64,000 nucleotides of DNA from Bacteroidota bacterium (GCA_023434025.1 JAEYTL010000027.1:1-64000); one strand, 5' to 3'; counted from the stretch's first letter, positions 19,576-29,828 are shown. Translations and numbers: made by a program. The notes: generated by a model not told the origin, from the sequence alone.

Positions 19576-21090
19576 TTATTTAGCCGGAAGTTCTCTTGTT
19601 AGCCAGCCACTTTTACCGGCGGTAGCAATGGCATAAGGCGTAATCCAGAATAATCCAAAGGTGTATAATATACTGTAGGTATAAGCCCAAACAGATTCTG
19701 ATATGTTATATCGTTTGGCATAAAATAATACCGGGAATGACGATACAATTAATATACCGGCCAATGTTGAACTTAAGAACAGTACAGGGTGGGTTACAAT
19801 AAAGAATAACATGAACAATAAGAACGGATAGGTCATGATGATGTTCAGGAATTGATTAAAGAATAAGAGTCTTGCTCCGGCTTTTGATTCTTTTCTGAAA
19901 TCAGTAAACACATATTTTGCCATCATGATGTTTTCGCGAACGTTGCTTCTTCCCCAACGGATAAACATTTTGTATAATCCTTTATATCGTTCCGGAACAT
20001 TGGTCAGTACGTGTGCATTACGTTGAAATAAAACTTCGTGTCCCTGTTTTAAAATCATATTGGTCATGGCTCTGTCTTCACCAATATCAGACGGATTTCC
20101 CATAAAGGTTTGATTAATCCATTCTTCCAGACAGTTAAAAACGGCATCTCTTCTGTAGGCGGCTAATGCTCCGGGCGTACAAAGTACTGATCCTAACATG
20201 CTTTCTGCAGAGCGGACAAATTCGAAACTCATGACAAAACTTACGTTAAGCATTTTTGGCAGCATGGCTTTTTCGTTATTCAACACACGAACATTACCGG
20301 CCACAGCTCCACAATTTTCATTGACTATAAATGGACTGACTAAGTTTCTTAACGTATCTTTTTTTACAATGGAGTCACTGTCAATGGTTACAAAAACATC
20401 CCCTGTTCCCAGATTAAATCCGCGGTAAAGAGCATGTCTTTTTCCTTTGTTCTCCGGTTGTTGAAAAATTGTCAACCGATCACCCAGTTCCAATTTCGCT
20501 TGCTGCATCCAATACCAGGTGTCGTCTTTGCTGCCGTCATCGATGGCTAATAACTGTAGTTTTTCCTGCGGATAGTCACTGTCCGCTATGCTTCTGAGCG
20601 TGTCCCAGACTAACTTTCCTTCGTTGTATGCCGGAACAATTACAGTACAGGTCGGTAATTCTTCATCGGAAACTGATTCGATGGATTTATATCGGATATA
20701 CAGATAAGCTTTGAACAGAAAGAAGCAAATTTTATAAGCCAATAGAGTCAGTGATAAAACTAAAAAAGCCATTCCCCAGGTAGAACTCATTCGTTCCAGA
20801 TTGAATTGCTCAAAACTGGGCTGTAATTCATATACCAAAAAAGCAGCTCCAATCATCAGTAAAAACGTACCCATCAGAACTGCTCCGTTTGCCGGATTAC
20901 TTTTTGAATTGGTGTTGGCAGAAAAAATATTACTCACAAAATCATGGACCTTTCCATATCCGATTGTAACAATTTTGTGTAATGAATTACTGTAAACCGG
21001 TAGAATAAAACTATACAGGTTTTGTTCGTTACACTCTCTCTTTCTTTCAGGAGAGTTAGGTTGTGCTGATTTTGATTTTTGGCTTTCCAT
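19576..21090 (-). CDS. Membrane processive-type GT2 glycosyltransferase (hyaluronan/PNAG synthase-like)
   Basis: The 504-residue protein has a hydrophilic N-tail, two membrane segments (about 70-120), a cytosolic GT-A domain and several C-terminal membrane segments (about 395-490). Catalytic motifs are present in order: VIVPAYNEG, AIDDGSKDDT, TIDSDS (metal-binding DxD), IGEDR (base) and a FIRWGRS motif in place of Q-x-x-R-W. This is the NodC/hyaluronan-synthase-like layout of enzymes that build beta-linked polysaccharide and extrude it. It could contribute to exopolysaccharide, but the sugar is unknown and no export or modification genes are adjacent. About 70 residues of polar, Ser/Asn-rich N-terminal sequence precede the first membrane segment, longer than usual. 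Confidence 0.87.
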   Translation of the reverse strand: MESQKSKSAQPNSPERKRECNEQNLYSFILPVYSNSLHKIVTIGYGKVHDFVSNIFSANTNSKSNPANGAVLMGTFLLMIGAAFLVYELQPSFEQFNLERMSSTWGMAFLVLSLTLLAYKICFFLFKAYLYIRYKSIESVSDEELPTCTVIVPAYNEGKLVWDTLRSIADSDYPQEKLQLLAIDDGSKDDTWYWMQQAKLELGDRLTIFQQPENKGKRHALYRGFNLGTGDVFVTIDSDSIVKKDTLRNLVSPFIVNENCGAVAGNVRVLNNEKAMLPKMLNVSFVMSFEFVRSAESMLGSVLCTPGALAAYRRDAVFNCLEEWINQTFMGNPSDIGEDRAMTNMILKQGHEVLFQRNAHVLTNVPERYKGLYKMFIRWGRSNVRENIMMAKYVFTDFRKESKAGARLLFFNQFLNIIMTYPFLLFMLFFIVTHPVLFLSSTLAGILIVSSFPVLFYAKRYNISESVWAYTYSILYTFGLFWITPYAIATAGKSGWLTRELPAK

Positions 21091-21301
21091 CTTTGTATGA
21101 ATTTGAGATTCTACGTTTTCTTTTTTTTGAATGATAAACTCTTAGAACATTTTTGGTTTCAAGAGTTCCACACCACAGGATAAGCAATGGATATGCCTTT
21201 TTTGTATTTTGTTGATAATTAGTCGTGTATGGTTTTTTGTATTTTTTCAGAATGTGTAAATTTTGCCCAAAGTGATGATGTTTACACAGTTGAAAGTGTA
21301 T

Positions 21302-21334
21302 AAAAAAAGCGAGCTCAAAATATGAACTCGCTTT
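21302..21334 (-). terminator. Terminator of the pdhA-pdhC operon
   Basis: AAAGCGAG (21306-21313) pairs with CTCGCTTT (21327-21334). On the minus strand the stem is followed by a run of seven T residues, 23 nt beyond the pdhC stop. Confidence 0.88.
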
Positions 21335-21356
21335 AAAATATATGATTCAGCTAAAC

Positions 21357-23000
21357 CTATGCAAGCATGGTAACAGGGTTTTCTAAATACGTTCGTAACG
21401 TTTGAAGAAATTGTGCTCCGGTTGCTCCGTCAACTGTTCTGTGGTCACAGGCTAAGGTTACTTTCATGGTGTTGCCCACAACAATTTGTCCGTTTCTAAC
21501 CACCGGTTTTTCAATGATGGCTCCTACAGAAAGGATAGCAGAGTTAGGTTGGTTGATGATTGACGTAAATTCTGTGATGCCAAACATTCCTAAATTTGAA
21601 ACAGTAAATGTGCTTCCCTCCATCTCGGCAGGTTGCAGTTTTTTGTTTTTAGCTCTTCCGGCCACATCTTTTACAGCTGTACCAATTTGAGTTAAACTCA
21701 TTTGGTCTGTAAATTTCAATACAGGAACTACCAAACCGTCTTCCACTGCAACAGCTACACCAATACTTACATGGTGGTTAATAACTGTTACATCATCTTT
21801 CCACTGAGAATTTACCTTAGGATGTTTTTTTAACGCCATTGCACAAGCTTTTACAACCATATCGTTAAATGATACTTTTGTATCAGGAACGGTATTGATA
21901 ATTGCTCTGGATTTCATTGCTTCATCCATTGCCACTTCGATGGTTAAATAATAATGCGGAGCGGTAAACTTAGATTCCGAAAGACGACGGGCAATGGTTT
22001 TACGCATTTGCGAGTTTTTCACTTCTTCGGAATAGGTTTCTCCGGCCGGAACAAAAGGTTGTACGGCAGTTGCTGGTTGAGAAGCCGTTTCTTGTTGTGC
22101 CGGTTTTTGAGGAGCAGCAGAAGGCGTAAAGTTCTCTACATCGCTCTTTACAATCCTTCCGTTTTCACCGGAACCTTTTACCTGAGCAAGGTTAATTCCT
22201 TTTTCTTTGGCAATTTGTCTTGCTAAGGGTGAAGCAAAAATTCTTCCGTTTGATTCAGCAGAAGACTGTGTTTCCGGTTTATTTTCTGAAGATGGTTTTG
22301 CCTCTTCTGATTTGCTTTCTGTTTTTTCGGTTTTTGGAGCTTCTCCGCCTTTGGTGAAGTTTGCTGCAATACCCGAAACATCAGTTCCTGCAGGGCCAAT
22401 AATCGCCAAAATACTATCTACCGGAGCAGACTGACCTTCCTGAACACCAATGTATAATAATGTTCCTGAATTGAAAGATTCAAATTCCATGGTAGCTTTG
22501 TCGGTTTCAATTTCGGCCAGAATATCGCCTTCTTTTACCGTATCGCCAATTTTTTTTAACCAGGTTGCTACGGTGCCATCTGTCATTGTATCGCTCAAAC
22601 GCGGCATGGTCACTACCTTTACGCCGGCAGGAATTTCTGCTGCCGCTTTTGGTTGCGTTTCTTCTGTTGAGGTCACTTCTTGTTTGGGCATTTCCGTTTC
22701 TTTTGGTTTTTCTTCTGTTTTAGAAGTACTTCCTCCGGCTAATAAACCGGAAATATCTTCTCCTTCTTTTCCGATAATGGCCAGTAGTGAATCAACAGGA
22801 GCTGATTCTCCCTCCTGGATTCCGATATGTAATAAGGTACCTGAATCAAACGATTCAAATTCCATTGTAGCTTTATCAGTTTCAATTTCGGCCAGAATAT
22901 CGCCTTCTTTCACGGTGTCACCAACTTTTTTAAGCCATGTTGCTACAACTCCTTCGGTCATTGTATCACTCAAACGAGGCATGTTTATAATTTTTGCCAT
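21357..23000 (-). CDS. pdhC: Pyruvate dehydrogenase E2, dihydrolipoamide acetyltransferase with two lipoyl domains
   Basis: This 547-residue E2 has two N-terminal lipoyl domains (about 1-80 and 130-210), each with the lipoylated lysine in ETDKATMEFES. A Pro/Ala/Glu/Lys-rich linker leads to a peripheral subunit-binding domain near 255-295 (ASPLARQIAKEKGI). The C-terminal acyltransferase domain ends with the catalytic DHRTVDGATGAQFL motif. It transfers acetyl groups to CoA in the pyruvate dehydrogenase complex. It begins 5 nt after the pdhA stop, so the two are cotranscribed; the E1-beta gene is not here. The two lipoyl domains are very similar even at DNA level, which points to recent duplication or gene conversion. 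Confidence 0.96.
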   Translation of the reverse strand: MAKIINMPRLSDTMTEGVVATWLKKVGDTVKEGDILAEIETDKATMEFESFDSGTLLHIGIQEGESAPVDSLLAIIGKEGEDISGLLAGGSTSKTEEKPKETEMPKQEVTSTEETQPKAAAEIPAGVKVVTMPRLSDTMTDGTVATWLKKIGDTVKEGDILAEIETDKATMEFESFNSGTLLYIGVQEGQSAPVDSILAIIGPAGTDVSGIAANFTKGGEAPKTEKTESKSEEAKPSSENKPETQSSAESNGRIFASPLARQIAKEKGINLAQVKGSGENGRIVKSDVENFTPSAAPQKPAQQETASQPATAVQPFVPAGETYSEEVKNSQMRKTIARRLSESKFTAPHYYLTIEVAMDEAMKSRAIINTVPDTKVSFNDMVVKACAMALKKHPKVNSQWKDDVTVINHHVSIGVAVAVEDGLVVPVLKFTDQMSLTQIGTAVKDVAGRAKNKKLQPAEMEGSTFTVSNLGMFGITEFTSIINQPNSAILSVGAIIEKPVVRNGQIVVGNTMKVTLACDHRTVDGATGAQFLQTLRTYLENPVTMLA

Positions 23001-23005
23001 ATCGA

Positions 23006-24004
23006 TTAAAGTTTATGGGGGATAAAAGGATAGTTTTCTTGTTCGTAAACCACATCATACAATTGTTGTACTTCCGGAAACGGAGATTCTTCGGCGAATT
23101 TTTCACATTCATCTACTAAATCTTTTACACGTTGATCAATTGCTTCAATTTCTACTTCGGTAGCATAATTGTTTTCTTTAATGATATCTAACACTTGTGT
23201 GATCGGGTCAATTTTTTTGTATTCTTCTACTTCATCTTTACTTCTGTAAAGTTGAGCGTCAGACATCGAGTGGCCTCTGTATCGGTAGGTTTTCATTTCT
23301 AAGAATGTTGGCCCGTCTCCTCTGCGGGCTCTTTCGATAGCTTCGTGCATTGCTTCGGCAACTTTTACAGGGTTCATGCCGTCCACAGGACCGCAAGGCA
23401 TCTCATAGCCTAAACCAAGTTTCCAAACATCGGTGTGGTTAGCGGTTCTTTCAACCGAAGTCCCCATGGCATAACCATTATTCTCACAGATGAAAACAAC
23501 AGGAAGCTTCCATAACATAGCCATGTTAAAAGCTTCGTGAAGCGAACCCTGGCGGGCAGCACCATCACCAAAATAGGTCAAAGTCACACCACCTGTGTTG
23601 AAATATTTATCGGCAAATGCCATTCCTGCACCCACAGGAATCTGAGCTCCCACGATACCATGGCCTCCGTAGAAACCGTGCTCTTTTGAGAAAATATGCA
23701 TAGACCCACCCATACCTTTTGATGTTCCGGTCACTTTTCCGTAAAGCTCTGCCATAACTTTTCGCGGATCAACGCCCATGCCGATTGGTTGAACATGGTT
23801 GCGGTAAGCAGTAATCATTTTATCCTTTGACAGGTCCATAGCGTGTAATGCCCCGGCTAAAACGGCTTCCTGACCATTATATAAATGTAAAAACCCTCTT
23901 ACTTTTTGTTGGATGTAAACAGCGGCCAGTTTGTCTTCAAATTTTCTCCAAAACTGCATGTCTTCATACCATTGCAGATAAACTTCTTTGGTGATTTTTT
24001 TCAT
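23006..24004 (-). CDS. pdhA: Pyruvate dehydrogenase E1 component, alpha subunit
   Basis: The 332-residue E1-alpha carries the thiamine diphosphate motif from GDGAARQGS to ENNGYAMGT, the conserved phosphorylation-loop-like YRYRGHSMSDA, and an N-terminal FEDKLAAVYIQQKVRGF-type helix. With E1-beta it decarboxylates pyruvate and acetylates E2-bound lipoyl groups. E1-beta must be encoded elsewhere, as is common in flavobacteria. A TATTTTTG box at 24077-24084 (minus strand) could be the -7 element, but no TTG is found at the expected distance. Confidence 0.96.
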   Translation of the reverse strand: MKKITKEVYLQWYEDMQFWRKFEDKLAAVYIQQKVRGFLHLYNGQEAVLAGALHAMDLSKDKMITAYRNHVQPIGMGVDPRKVMAELYGKVTGTSKGMGGSMHIFSKEHGFYGGHGIVGAQIPVGAGMAFADKYFNTGGVTLTYFGDGAARQGSLHEAFNMAMLWKLPVVFICENNGYAMGTSVERTANHTDVWKLGLGYEMPCGPVDGMNPVKVAEAMHEAIERARRGDGPTFLEMKTYRYRGHSMSDAQLYRSKDEVEEYKKIDPITQVLDIIKENNYATEVEIEAIDQRVKDLVDECEKFAEESPFPEVQQLYDVVYEQENYPFIPHKL

Positions 24005-24178
24005 TTGTTTTATTTTGAATCTTTTATGTTTGATTTGTCTGTTTCACAAACAGGTGATGCACAAATTTGCGAGTAGCAAAAATAAGACATCCTAAGTAGA
24101 TGTAAAAATTTAATCGGCTTAAAATGACAAACTTTATGAAAAGTTATTTACGATAACGTTTTAGTAGATGGGCAAAAT

Positions 24179-24661
24179 TTACAGGTAATTTTTATCAAAA
24201 ACTAACGGCAACAAGTTTGTCAATGAATCTGATTTATAAATTTCTCCTGTTTCACCCATAAAAAATATTTCGATGGCTGTGTTTTGTTTAAATTCGTATT
24301 CGGCAATCGACTGACGGCATGAACCGCAGGGAGGAATAGGAGATGTAACCGGTTTTTCGTCTGATGTGGCTGAAATGGCTAATTTTAAAATTTTTGCATC
24401 GGGATAGATTGCTCCTGCCTGAAAAATAGCAACACGTTCAGCACACAACCCAGACGGGTAAGCTGCATTTTCCTGATTGGAGCCTAATACTATTTTTCCG
24501 TTGTCTAATAAAATTGCAGCACCTACTCTAAATTTTGAATAAGGAGCATAAGCTTTTTTTCTGATTTCAATTGCCATTTCCATTAGATTTTTTATTTCAG
24601 AAGGCAATTGTTCTTTGTTTTCAAAAACAGTAAATTCGGTTGTAACAGTAACTTTTTTCAT
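24179..24661 (-). CDS. cdd: Cytidine deaminase
   Basis: The 160-residue homotetramer-type deaminase has the catalytic CAERVAIF motif (Zn Cys and the proton-shuttling Glu) and PPCGSCRQ with the other two Zn cysteines. It also has the AYAPYSKFRVGAA substrate-binding segment. It deaminates cytidine and deoxycytidine in pyrimidine salvage. It lies between porV and pdhA, an order I recall from other flavobacteria. A terminator upstream separates it from porV, so it probably has its own promoter, which I could not identify. Confidence 0.95.
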   Translation of the reverse strand: MKKVTVTTEFTVFENKEQLPSEIKNLMEMAIEIRKKAYAPYSKFRVGAAILLDNGKIVLGSNQENAAYPSGLCAERVAIFQAGAIYPDAKILKLAISATSDEKPVTSPIPPCGSCRQSIAEYEFKQNTAIEIFFMGETGEIYKSDSLTNLLPLVFDKNYL

Positions 24662-24672
24662 AGTGTATAGTG

Positions 24673-24717
24673 GAAAAAAAATCCAAACTTCATTGTTGAA
24701 ATTTGGATCTTTTTTTA
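24673..24717 (-). terminator. Terminator of the porU-porV unit
   Basis: ATCCAAA (24681-24687) pairs with TTTGGAT (24702-24708). The stem is flanked by A and T runs, giving eight T residues on the minus strand. It lies between the porV stop and the cdd start and could also work in the other direction. Confidence 0.88.
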
Positions 24718-24731
24718 ATTAATATATCAGA

Positions 24732-25907
24732 TTAATATTCATCATATTTGTCTCCAAAATTAAACGTCAAGGAGAAACGCAATGTATTTTCAAGTGGGTT
24801 CTTAACTTTAGAGGCAGAAAACAAATACGAAACATCTAACTTGATGACGGTGTATTTAAATCCGGCTCCGAAAGAGAAATATTTACGGGCTCCCTTTGTT
24901 TCGTGTTCGTTAAAGTAGCCCATACGAAGGGCAAAGGAGTCCTGATAATTGTATTCGGCACCAAGTGCCCAGGTAAATTCTTTCAATTCTTCGCTAAAGC
25001 CGTCGGGAGCATCGCCAAATGATTTGAAAATTCCGGATACCCATCCGATTTTTTGGTATTCGTTTCGGGCATTGACTCTTTCTTCGTTTGTAATTTCTCC
25101 ATCACCGTTTAAATCAGGATTTGGGGGTGTTGGAACCAATAATTTGGTTACTTCTGCATTCAGTCCGATTTTGTTATATTCGTCAAAAATGAAATCAAAC
25201 CCACCGCCTAAACGCATATTGGCAGGTAAAAAGTTCGAGTTAAGCTCGGTCACATCTTCATCATAATTGATTTTTGGGCCTAGATTTTGAAAATTAAACC
25301 CGCCTCGCCATCTTCCGTTAAAGCTATCATAGGCTTCTTCTTCAGATTGATAATATCCTGAGAGGTCAAAGGCAAAAGAACTTGCAGGTTTGGCATCAGT
25401 TGCTCCGTCTGGAATTCTCAGCTGAGACCGGATGTAACGGAATGCAACCGAAGTTGAAAAACGCTCGCTTAACTTCAGGGCGTACGAAACATCGACAGCT
25501 AATTCATTTGGACTTACAATCCTGGCTTCGTCGTCAAAATTGTCACGTAATTCAATATCTCCCAGGCTGAAATAACGTAAACTTCCTGCAAAAGCACTTT
25601 TCTCGCTGATGCGGTTATAATAGTTCAGTTGTCCTAACGAAATATCATTTACCAAGTCCGTCAAATAGGGGGTATAGCTAACGCCTATTCCTATTTTGTC
25701 GAGGGCAAAAGCATATTTGGCAGGATTCCATTGTTGTGAATAAGCATCCGGAGAAGTAGCTACACCAATGTCTGCCATACCGGCGGCACGGGCATCAGCA
25801 GCTATTAATAAAAAGGGAACTCCGGTGGTGATTACTCTATTTTGTTCTTGAGCTAAAATGTTTTGAAATGTAAGGAGGCAAATTAAAAATACGGTTATTT
25901 TTTTCAT
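24732..25907 (-). CDS. porV: Type IX secretion outer-membrane protein PorV (LptO)
   Basis: This 391-residue FadL-like barrel has a signal peptide ending in NILAQ and the characteristic start TTGVPFLLIAADARAAGMADIGVATSPDAYSQQWNPAK (quoted in part: GVPFLLIAADARAAGMAD). Extended amphipathic strands run to the C-terminal LRFSLTFNFGDK. PorV collects T9SS cargo by its CTD at the outer-membrane translocon and delivers it to the PorU attachment complex. A loop near 270-285 (PDLNGDGEITNEERV) resembles an EF-hand-like calcium site. The gene follows porU by 39 nt and shares its promoter. Confidence 0.96.
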   Translation of the reverse strand: MKKITVFLICLLTFQNILAQEQNRVITTGVPFLLIAADARAAGMADIGVATSPDAYSQQWNPAKYAFALDKIGIGVSYTPYLTDLVNDISLGQLNYYNRISEKSAFAGSLRYFSLGDIELRDNFDDEARIVSPNELAVDVSYALKLSERFSTSVAFRYIRSQLRIPDGATDAKPASSFAFDLSGYYQSEEEAYDSFNGRWRGGFNFQNLGPKINYDEDVTELNSNFLPANMRLGGGFDFIFDEYNKIGLNAEVTKLLVPTPPNPDLNGDGEITNEERVNARNEYQKIGWVSGIFKSFGDAPDGFSEELKEFTWALGAEYNYQDSFALRMGYFNEHETKGARKYFSFGAGFKYTVIKLDVSYLFSASKVKNPLENTLRFSLTFNFGDKYDEY

Positions 25908-25946
25908 TATAAAATATAGATAATATTCAACAAATATAGTGTTTTC

Positions 25947-28900
25947 TTAAAGTATAACAAGTTTTTCTATTTTTTCAACTTTTTTATTGGTCAGGTTCGA
26001 TTTGACAGTAAGTTTATAAACATATACGCCTTTTCCGATTTTATCGCCAAAATCATCTTTGCCGTCCCAGGTAATTTCACGGGATAAAAAACCTTCTGTG
26101 TTGACAACCTGATTGATGGTTTTTACGATTTTTCCGGTGATGGTAAAAATCTGTACCTGAACATCTAACGGTTCAAACGGCCGATTATGCGAAAACCAAA
26201 ATTGCGTGTAGCTTACAAACGGGTTGGGGTAATTCAGTACATTGGTCAAACTGATGCTTTCTTCTCCTACTACAATAAACTGAATCTCAGCCGAAACAGG
26301 ATTGTTGTAAACATCCCATGCCCTGAAGGTAATGGTGTGCAATCCCGGAGCTAAATCTCTGAACGGAAAGCGAACCTTGCCTCTGGTGTAATCATTTAGT
26401 TCTGTTTCGTAATAATCATTTAAAATATACGGATTGTTTTCATCGCCGTCTAAAATAGCCACAATGTCATGACCGATTCCGCTTGCCGTATTGATTCCGT
26501 TTTCATCTTCCAGAAAGGCTAAGAAAATAGGACTTGCATTGGTAATTCCGCCGGAAATAAACGATTCGTCATTCATATAAAGTCTAACGCGGGGACCAAT
26601 GTTGTCTTCCGGAGCATTTTCATTAATTCCTCCAATCAAGATAGACGTGTCGTAGCCGGTTTGATCTTGCTGTACAGGATTAGGACTTTTGGCATAAAAA
26701 CTAATTCTTCCGTTTCCGACCGGAATAGAAATGTCTTTGGGAACAATAAATTCAATTTCAAACAAACCATTGGTCACAGTGGCATTTCCTCTGAAAATTG
26801 TTTCGCCCAATGTTTGAAAATTCATAATTATCAGATTGTTTGATCCGTCTCGGGTATTGTCGTTTCCTAAGGTGCTTCTGCTGATTGGTTTGTCAAAAAT
26901 CTGAACGGCAATGTCTCCGTTATAATTAGCCAGCAATGCATCTCCGTTTTGGTCTCTTACTTCGCCGGATAATTTAATTTTGCTGAGTGCATTGAAGACC
27001 AATGTTGAAGATTCGGCCGGAACATCATTTACTTTAGTTAGTACAATTTTTGGTTTTGGTATGGCTAATTTCAGAGCCGGATCTCCAATGTAAAAAACCA
27101 TCAACGTAAGACTGTTGTAGGCGTTTTTGGCCCTCCGCAATGCTTCGGCAACTGATATTTCCTCTGTGGAGTTGAATCCGTACAGAAAACCGGAGAATTG
27201 TTCGTTAATGTCTTGTCCTGTGGTAACGCCAATTTGTCGTGTGGTGGTTACTAAGGAAATAGCTCCTCCGGACGGATTCCAATAGGTGTATTCACCGGCA
27301 GTTGGACGATAAGGATTGTCAAAACGGGTGAATTCGCAGGTTACAGTAACAATAAGCGGATAACGGTACTGGTTATTCAGGTTTTGGGCATCCGTTTTTT
27401 CAAAGATGCGTTCCGATGCCAACTGATCTTCGCCGCCGTGACCAAAATAATTAAAGACCAATGATCCGTTTTGAATGGCGTTCAAAAGTTCCTGTTTTAA
27501 TTTCGGATACCGCTGTCCTCCTGCAGAAACTTCTTGTACATAAGAGTCTGCATGAAATTTTAATACATTAACATAAGGGTTTTGGGTACTGATGGTGTTG
27601 CCTAAATTATCCAATCCTGTTTGAATCTGATTTTCCCAGCTTTCGTCAACATCATCAGAAACTAACGTGAAGTTATTTCGCCATCTGCCATAGGAATTGA
27701 TGTCGTGGTACTGGATAACTTTGTCAACCATTTCTCTTGCCTGTTGAGTTGAGGCAACTAACATTCTGCCTACGGCTATATCCAGGGCGTCAAAACCGGG
27801 CAGGTTACTCTGGTTAAGCATCCGACCTTCGTGCGGGTCCATCATGCCGTAGAAATCATCACTCATGGTTGAGCTTAAAAGCGATTCGCTGTTCAGGCTG
27901 TGGAAGATAGGAACAATGTTCGTGTTGTTTGGAATTCTGTTTTTGTAATCAAAGGAAGCATCACCAAACAAATTGAGGTATTTTACTTTTTTAGAGTTGT
28001 CTGATGCATTGAAATAGACGTATTTTACTAAATTTCGGATGGCTCCGATGTCCTGCTTTCCTGAGGAGAACTCCTGGTATATTTTGTCAAGTGTAACAAC
28101 TTTAACATTCAGATTTGAGTAGCTTCTGTGAAAATTGGCCAGTCTTTCGGCTTCAGAAGCCAGATTTGCCGGTGAAATGATGAGATAGTCAATATCTTGA
28201 AACTGACCTTGTGAATTGTTGAAAATGGTTCCTTTGATATTCTGATTAACCACTTTTGCCTGCGATTCTCTTAAAGGCGTGTAATAATCGGAAGGGTCAA
28301 GGGCTATGTATTTACGGGTCTCTCCTAAATCAATTTTAAAAGTAAATGTTGAATTTCCCTGGTTTTCATATTTTGTAACATTGTAGATATCAGTGATGTC
28401 CCACACCTGTTGAATTGCCGAAGCATTGGTAAGCTGAAATTCACCTATACCAATTAAAGAAGCAGTTGATTCGTTTTGAAAGCGGAATTGCTTTCCGTAG
28501 CCCTGGAGGTTTCTTTTGGCTTTGGCAATCACATAGTTCAGATAACCTCTGGCACTGGGCACACCGTTATTGTTATAGGTAAGTTGTATTGCCAATTCCT
28601 GAGCGGCAGGTATGGATAAAGTGGGTGTTGCTGATGAGTATAATACGCTGCTGATTGTTGGGATAGCACTAAAATTAACGGTTTGTTGCTGGCTTCCGGC
28701 TGTGATGCTTAAACTTGATCCGGAAAATGAAATTGCAGCGGTATTAATTGTCACTTGTATAAATGTATTGCTCACAATGTTGGGAAAGCTGAAATTAATG
28801 CTTAGCGGTGTTTGAGCACTGAATTGTTCTCCAAACCAGGTTCTGCCTATTCTGCCTATGTTATTCAGATCTTTTTCATGAAACTGATAATCGTCAAACG

Positions 28901-29804
28901 TTGTAAGGATGGTGGAAGCCGGGTTGGATGGCTGGTTAGCCGGTGTTATTCTTTTGCCGCTCCCACCCTGAACGGTTACATAATAATAAGATCTGTCGTC
29001 ATATAAGTTAAGATGTGTGGAGCTTTCAGTGTTCCAGTTGTCCGTTCCTTCTGCATAGAATAAGATATAATCTTCCGGGTTGAAAATACCGTCTTCTTCG
29101 CCAACAAACAGAATGGCGTTTTCAGCTAAATCCGACGGGTATTCAATACTGTTCAATAATGGAATCATTCTTCCGCCGTTACCGTATATTTTGATATTTC
29201 TGGGGTCAACATTCGTGTTCATTCCGAGTTGATTTAAAAAGCTCCGTGAAATTTTATAAATCCCCGATTTTTCAACATAAAAACGATACCAATCTCCGGT
29301 GGATAAAACGGAGTTCTGAATAGTATTAAAATTGAAGCTGGTTTCGTTTCTTTGTTGGTAATTATTTGAATTGCTGTATGTGAGGCGGAATGATTTTACT
29401 TTTTTATATCCGTCATTTGTCTTAATCAGGGGAGAAAAGCTCAATAATGCCTGTAGTAAATCTCTTGCTTTTCCGTTTTTCAGTGTTACATTAATTGCTG
29501 TAGGAATGTTTTTTAAAGATAAATCACCAAGCTCGCTCTGCAAAATATTTTCATAAACCAATGAAGTGATTTTAAACGATTTTTCATCTACTGGTGTTGA
29601 AATGTTGAATTTCTGATGAAAAAAAATGGTTTTATTTGTGTCGTCAAAAAAGAAGTTCTTCCGTTGAAACTGTGGAATATTAAGCTGATGCGTGCCTAAA
29701 TCCAATAGCTGACTCTTGTCCCAGGTAATGTCAATATCTATTGTGTTTTGGGCATTGCTGAGCAGACAGTTTAATACTATATATAGGAGTAAAATCTTTT
29801 TCAT
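25947..29804 (-). CDS. porU: Type IX secretion sortase PorU
   Basis: This 1285-residue C25 gingipain-like cysteine peptidase cuts CTDs from T9SS cargo and attaches the cargo to surface lipopolysaccharide. It has a signal peptide (MKKILLLYIVLNCLLSNAQ). The peptidase domain holds catalytic His789 in FGHGGED and Cys823 in VTVTCEF, 34 residues apart as in gingipains. A beta-sandwich and an uncleaved type A CTD follow (YPNPFVSYTQFWF, IFTITGKIVKT, GKGVYVYKL). ATG 29804 is chosen over an upstream in-frame codon at 29831 because that one lies in the -7 box. PorV follows 39 nt later, and gldJ is divergent. Confidence 0.97.
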   Translation of the reverse strand: MKKILLLYIVLNCLLSNAQNTIDIDITWDKSQLLDLGTHQLNIPQFQRKNFFFDDTNKTIFFHQKFNISTPVDEKSFKITSLVYENILQSELGDLSLKNIPTAINVTLKNGKARDLLQALLSFSPLIKTNDGYKKVKSFRLTYSNSNNYQQRNETSFNFNTIQNSVLSTGDWYRFYVEKSGIYKISRSFLNQLGMNTNVDPRNIKIYGNGGRMIPLLNSIEYPSDLAENAILFVGEEDGIFNPEDYILFYAEGTDNWNTESSTHLNLYDDRSYYYVTVQGGSGKRITPANQPSNPASTILTTFDDYQFHEKDLNNIGRIGRTWFGEQFSAQTPLSINFSFPNIVSNTFIQVTINTAAISFSGSSLSITAGSQQQTVNFSAIPTISSVLYSSATPTLSIPAAQELAIQLTYNNNGVPSARGYLNYVIAKAKRNLQGYGKQFRFQNESTASLIGIGEFQLTNASAIQQVWDITDIYNVTKYENQGNSTFTFKIDLGETRKYIALDPSDYYTPLRESQAKVVNQNIKGTIFNNSQGQFQDIDYLIISPANLASEAERLANFHRSYSNLNVKVVTLDKIYQEFSSGKQDIGAIRNLVKYVYFNASDNSKKVKYLNLFGDASFDYKNRIPNNTNIVPIFHSLNSESLLSSTMSDDFYGMMDPHEGRMLNQSNLPGFDALDIAVGRMLVASTQQAREMVDKVIQYHDINSYGRWRNNFTLVSDDVDESWENQIQTGLDNLGNTISTQNPYVNVLKFHADSYVQEVSAGGQRYPKLKQELLNAIQNGSLVFNYFGHGGEDQLASERIFEKTDAQNLNNQYRYPLIVTVTCEFTRFDNPYRPTAGEYTYWNPSGGAISLVTTTRQIGVTTGQDINEQFSGFLYGFNSTEEISVAEALRRAKNAYNSLTLMVFYIGDPALKLAIPKPKIVLTKVNDVPAESSTLVFNALSKIKLSGEVRDQNGDALLANYNGDIAVQIFDKPISRSTLGNDNTRDGSNNLIIMNFQTLGETIFRGNATVTNGLFEIEFIVPKDISIPVGNGRISFYAKSPNPVQQDQTGYDTSILIGGINENAPEDNIGPRVRLYMNDESFISGGITNASPIFLAFLEDENGINTASGIGHDIVAILDGDENNPYILNDYYETELNDYTRGKVRFPFRDLAPGLHTITFRAWDVYNNPVSAEIQFIVVGEESISLTNVLNYPNPFVSYTQFWFSHNRPFEPLDVQVQIFTITGKIVKTINQVVNTEGFLSREITWDGKDDFGDKIGKGVYVYKLTVKSNLTNKKVEKIEKLVIL

Positions 29805-29828
29805 AACAAGGAATAAACGTAAGGGATG

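Noticed and set aside
22450..23025. Plus-strand reading frame of 191 codons opposite pdhC
   Set aside because: It is the antisense of the two repeated lipoyl domains, with low-complexity Ser/Val-rich translation; the pdhC frame has all family motifs.
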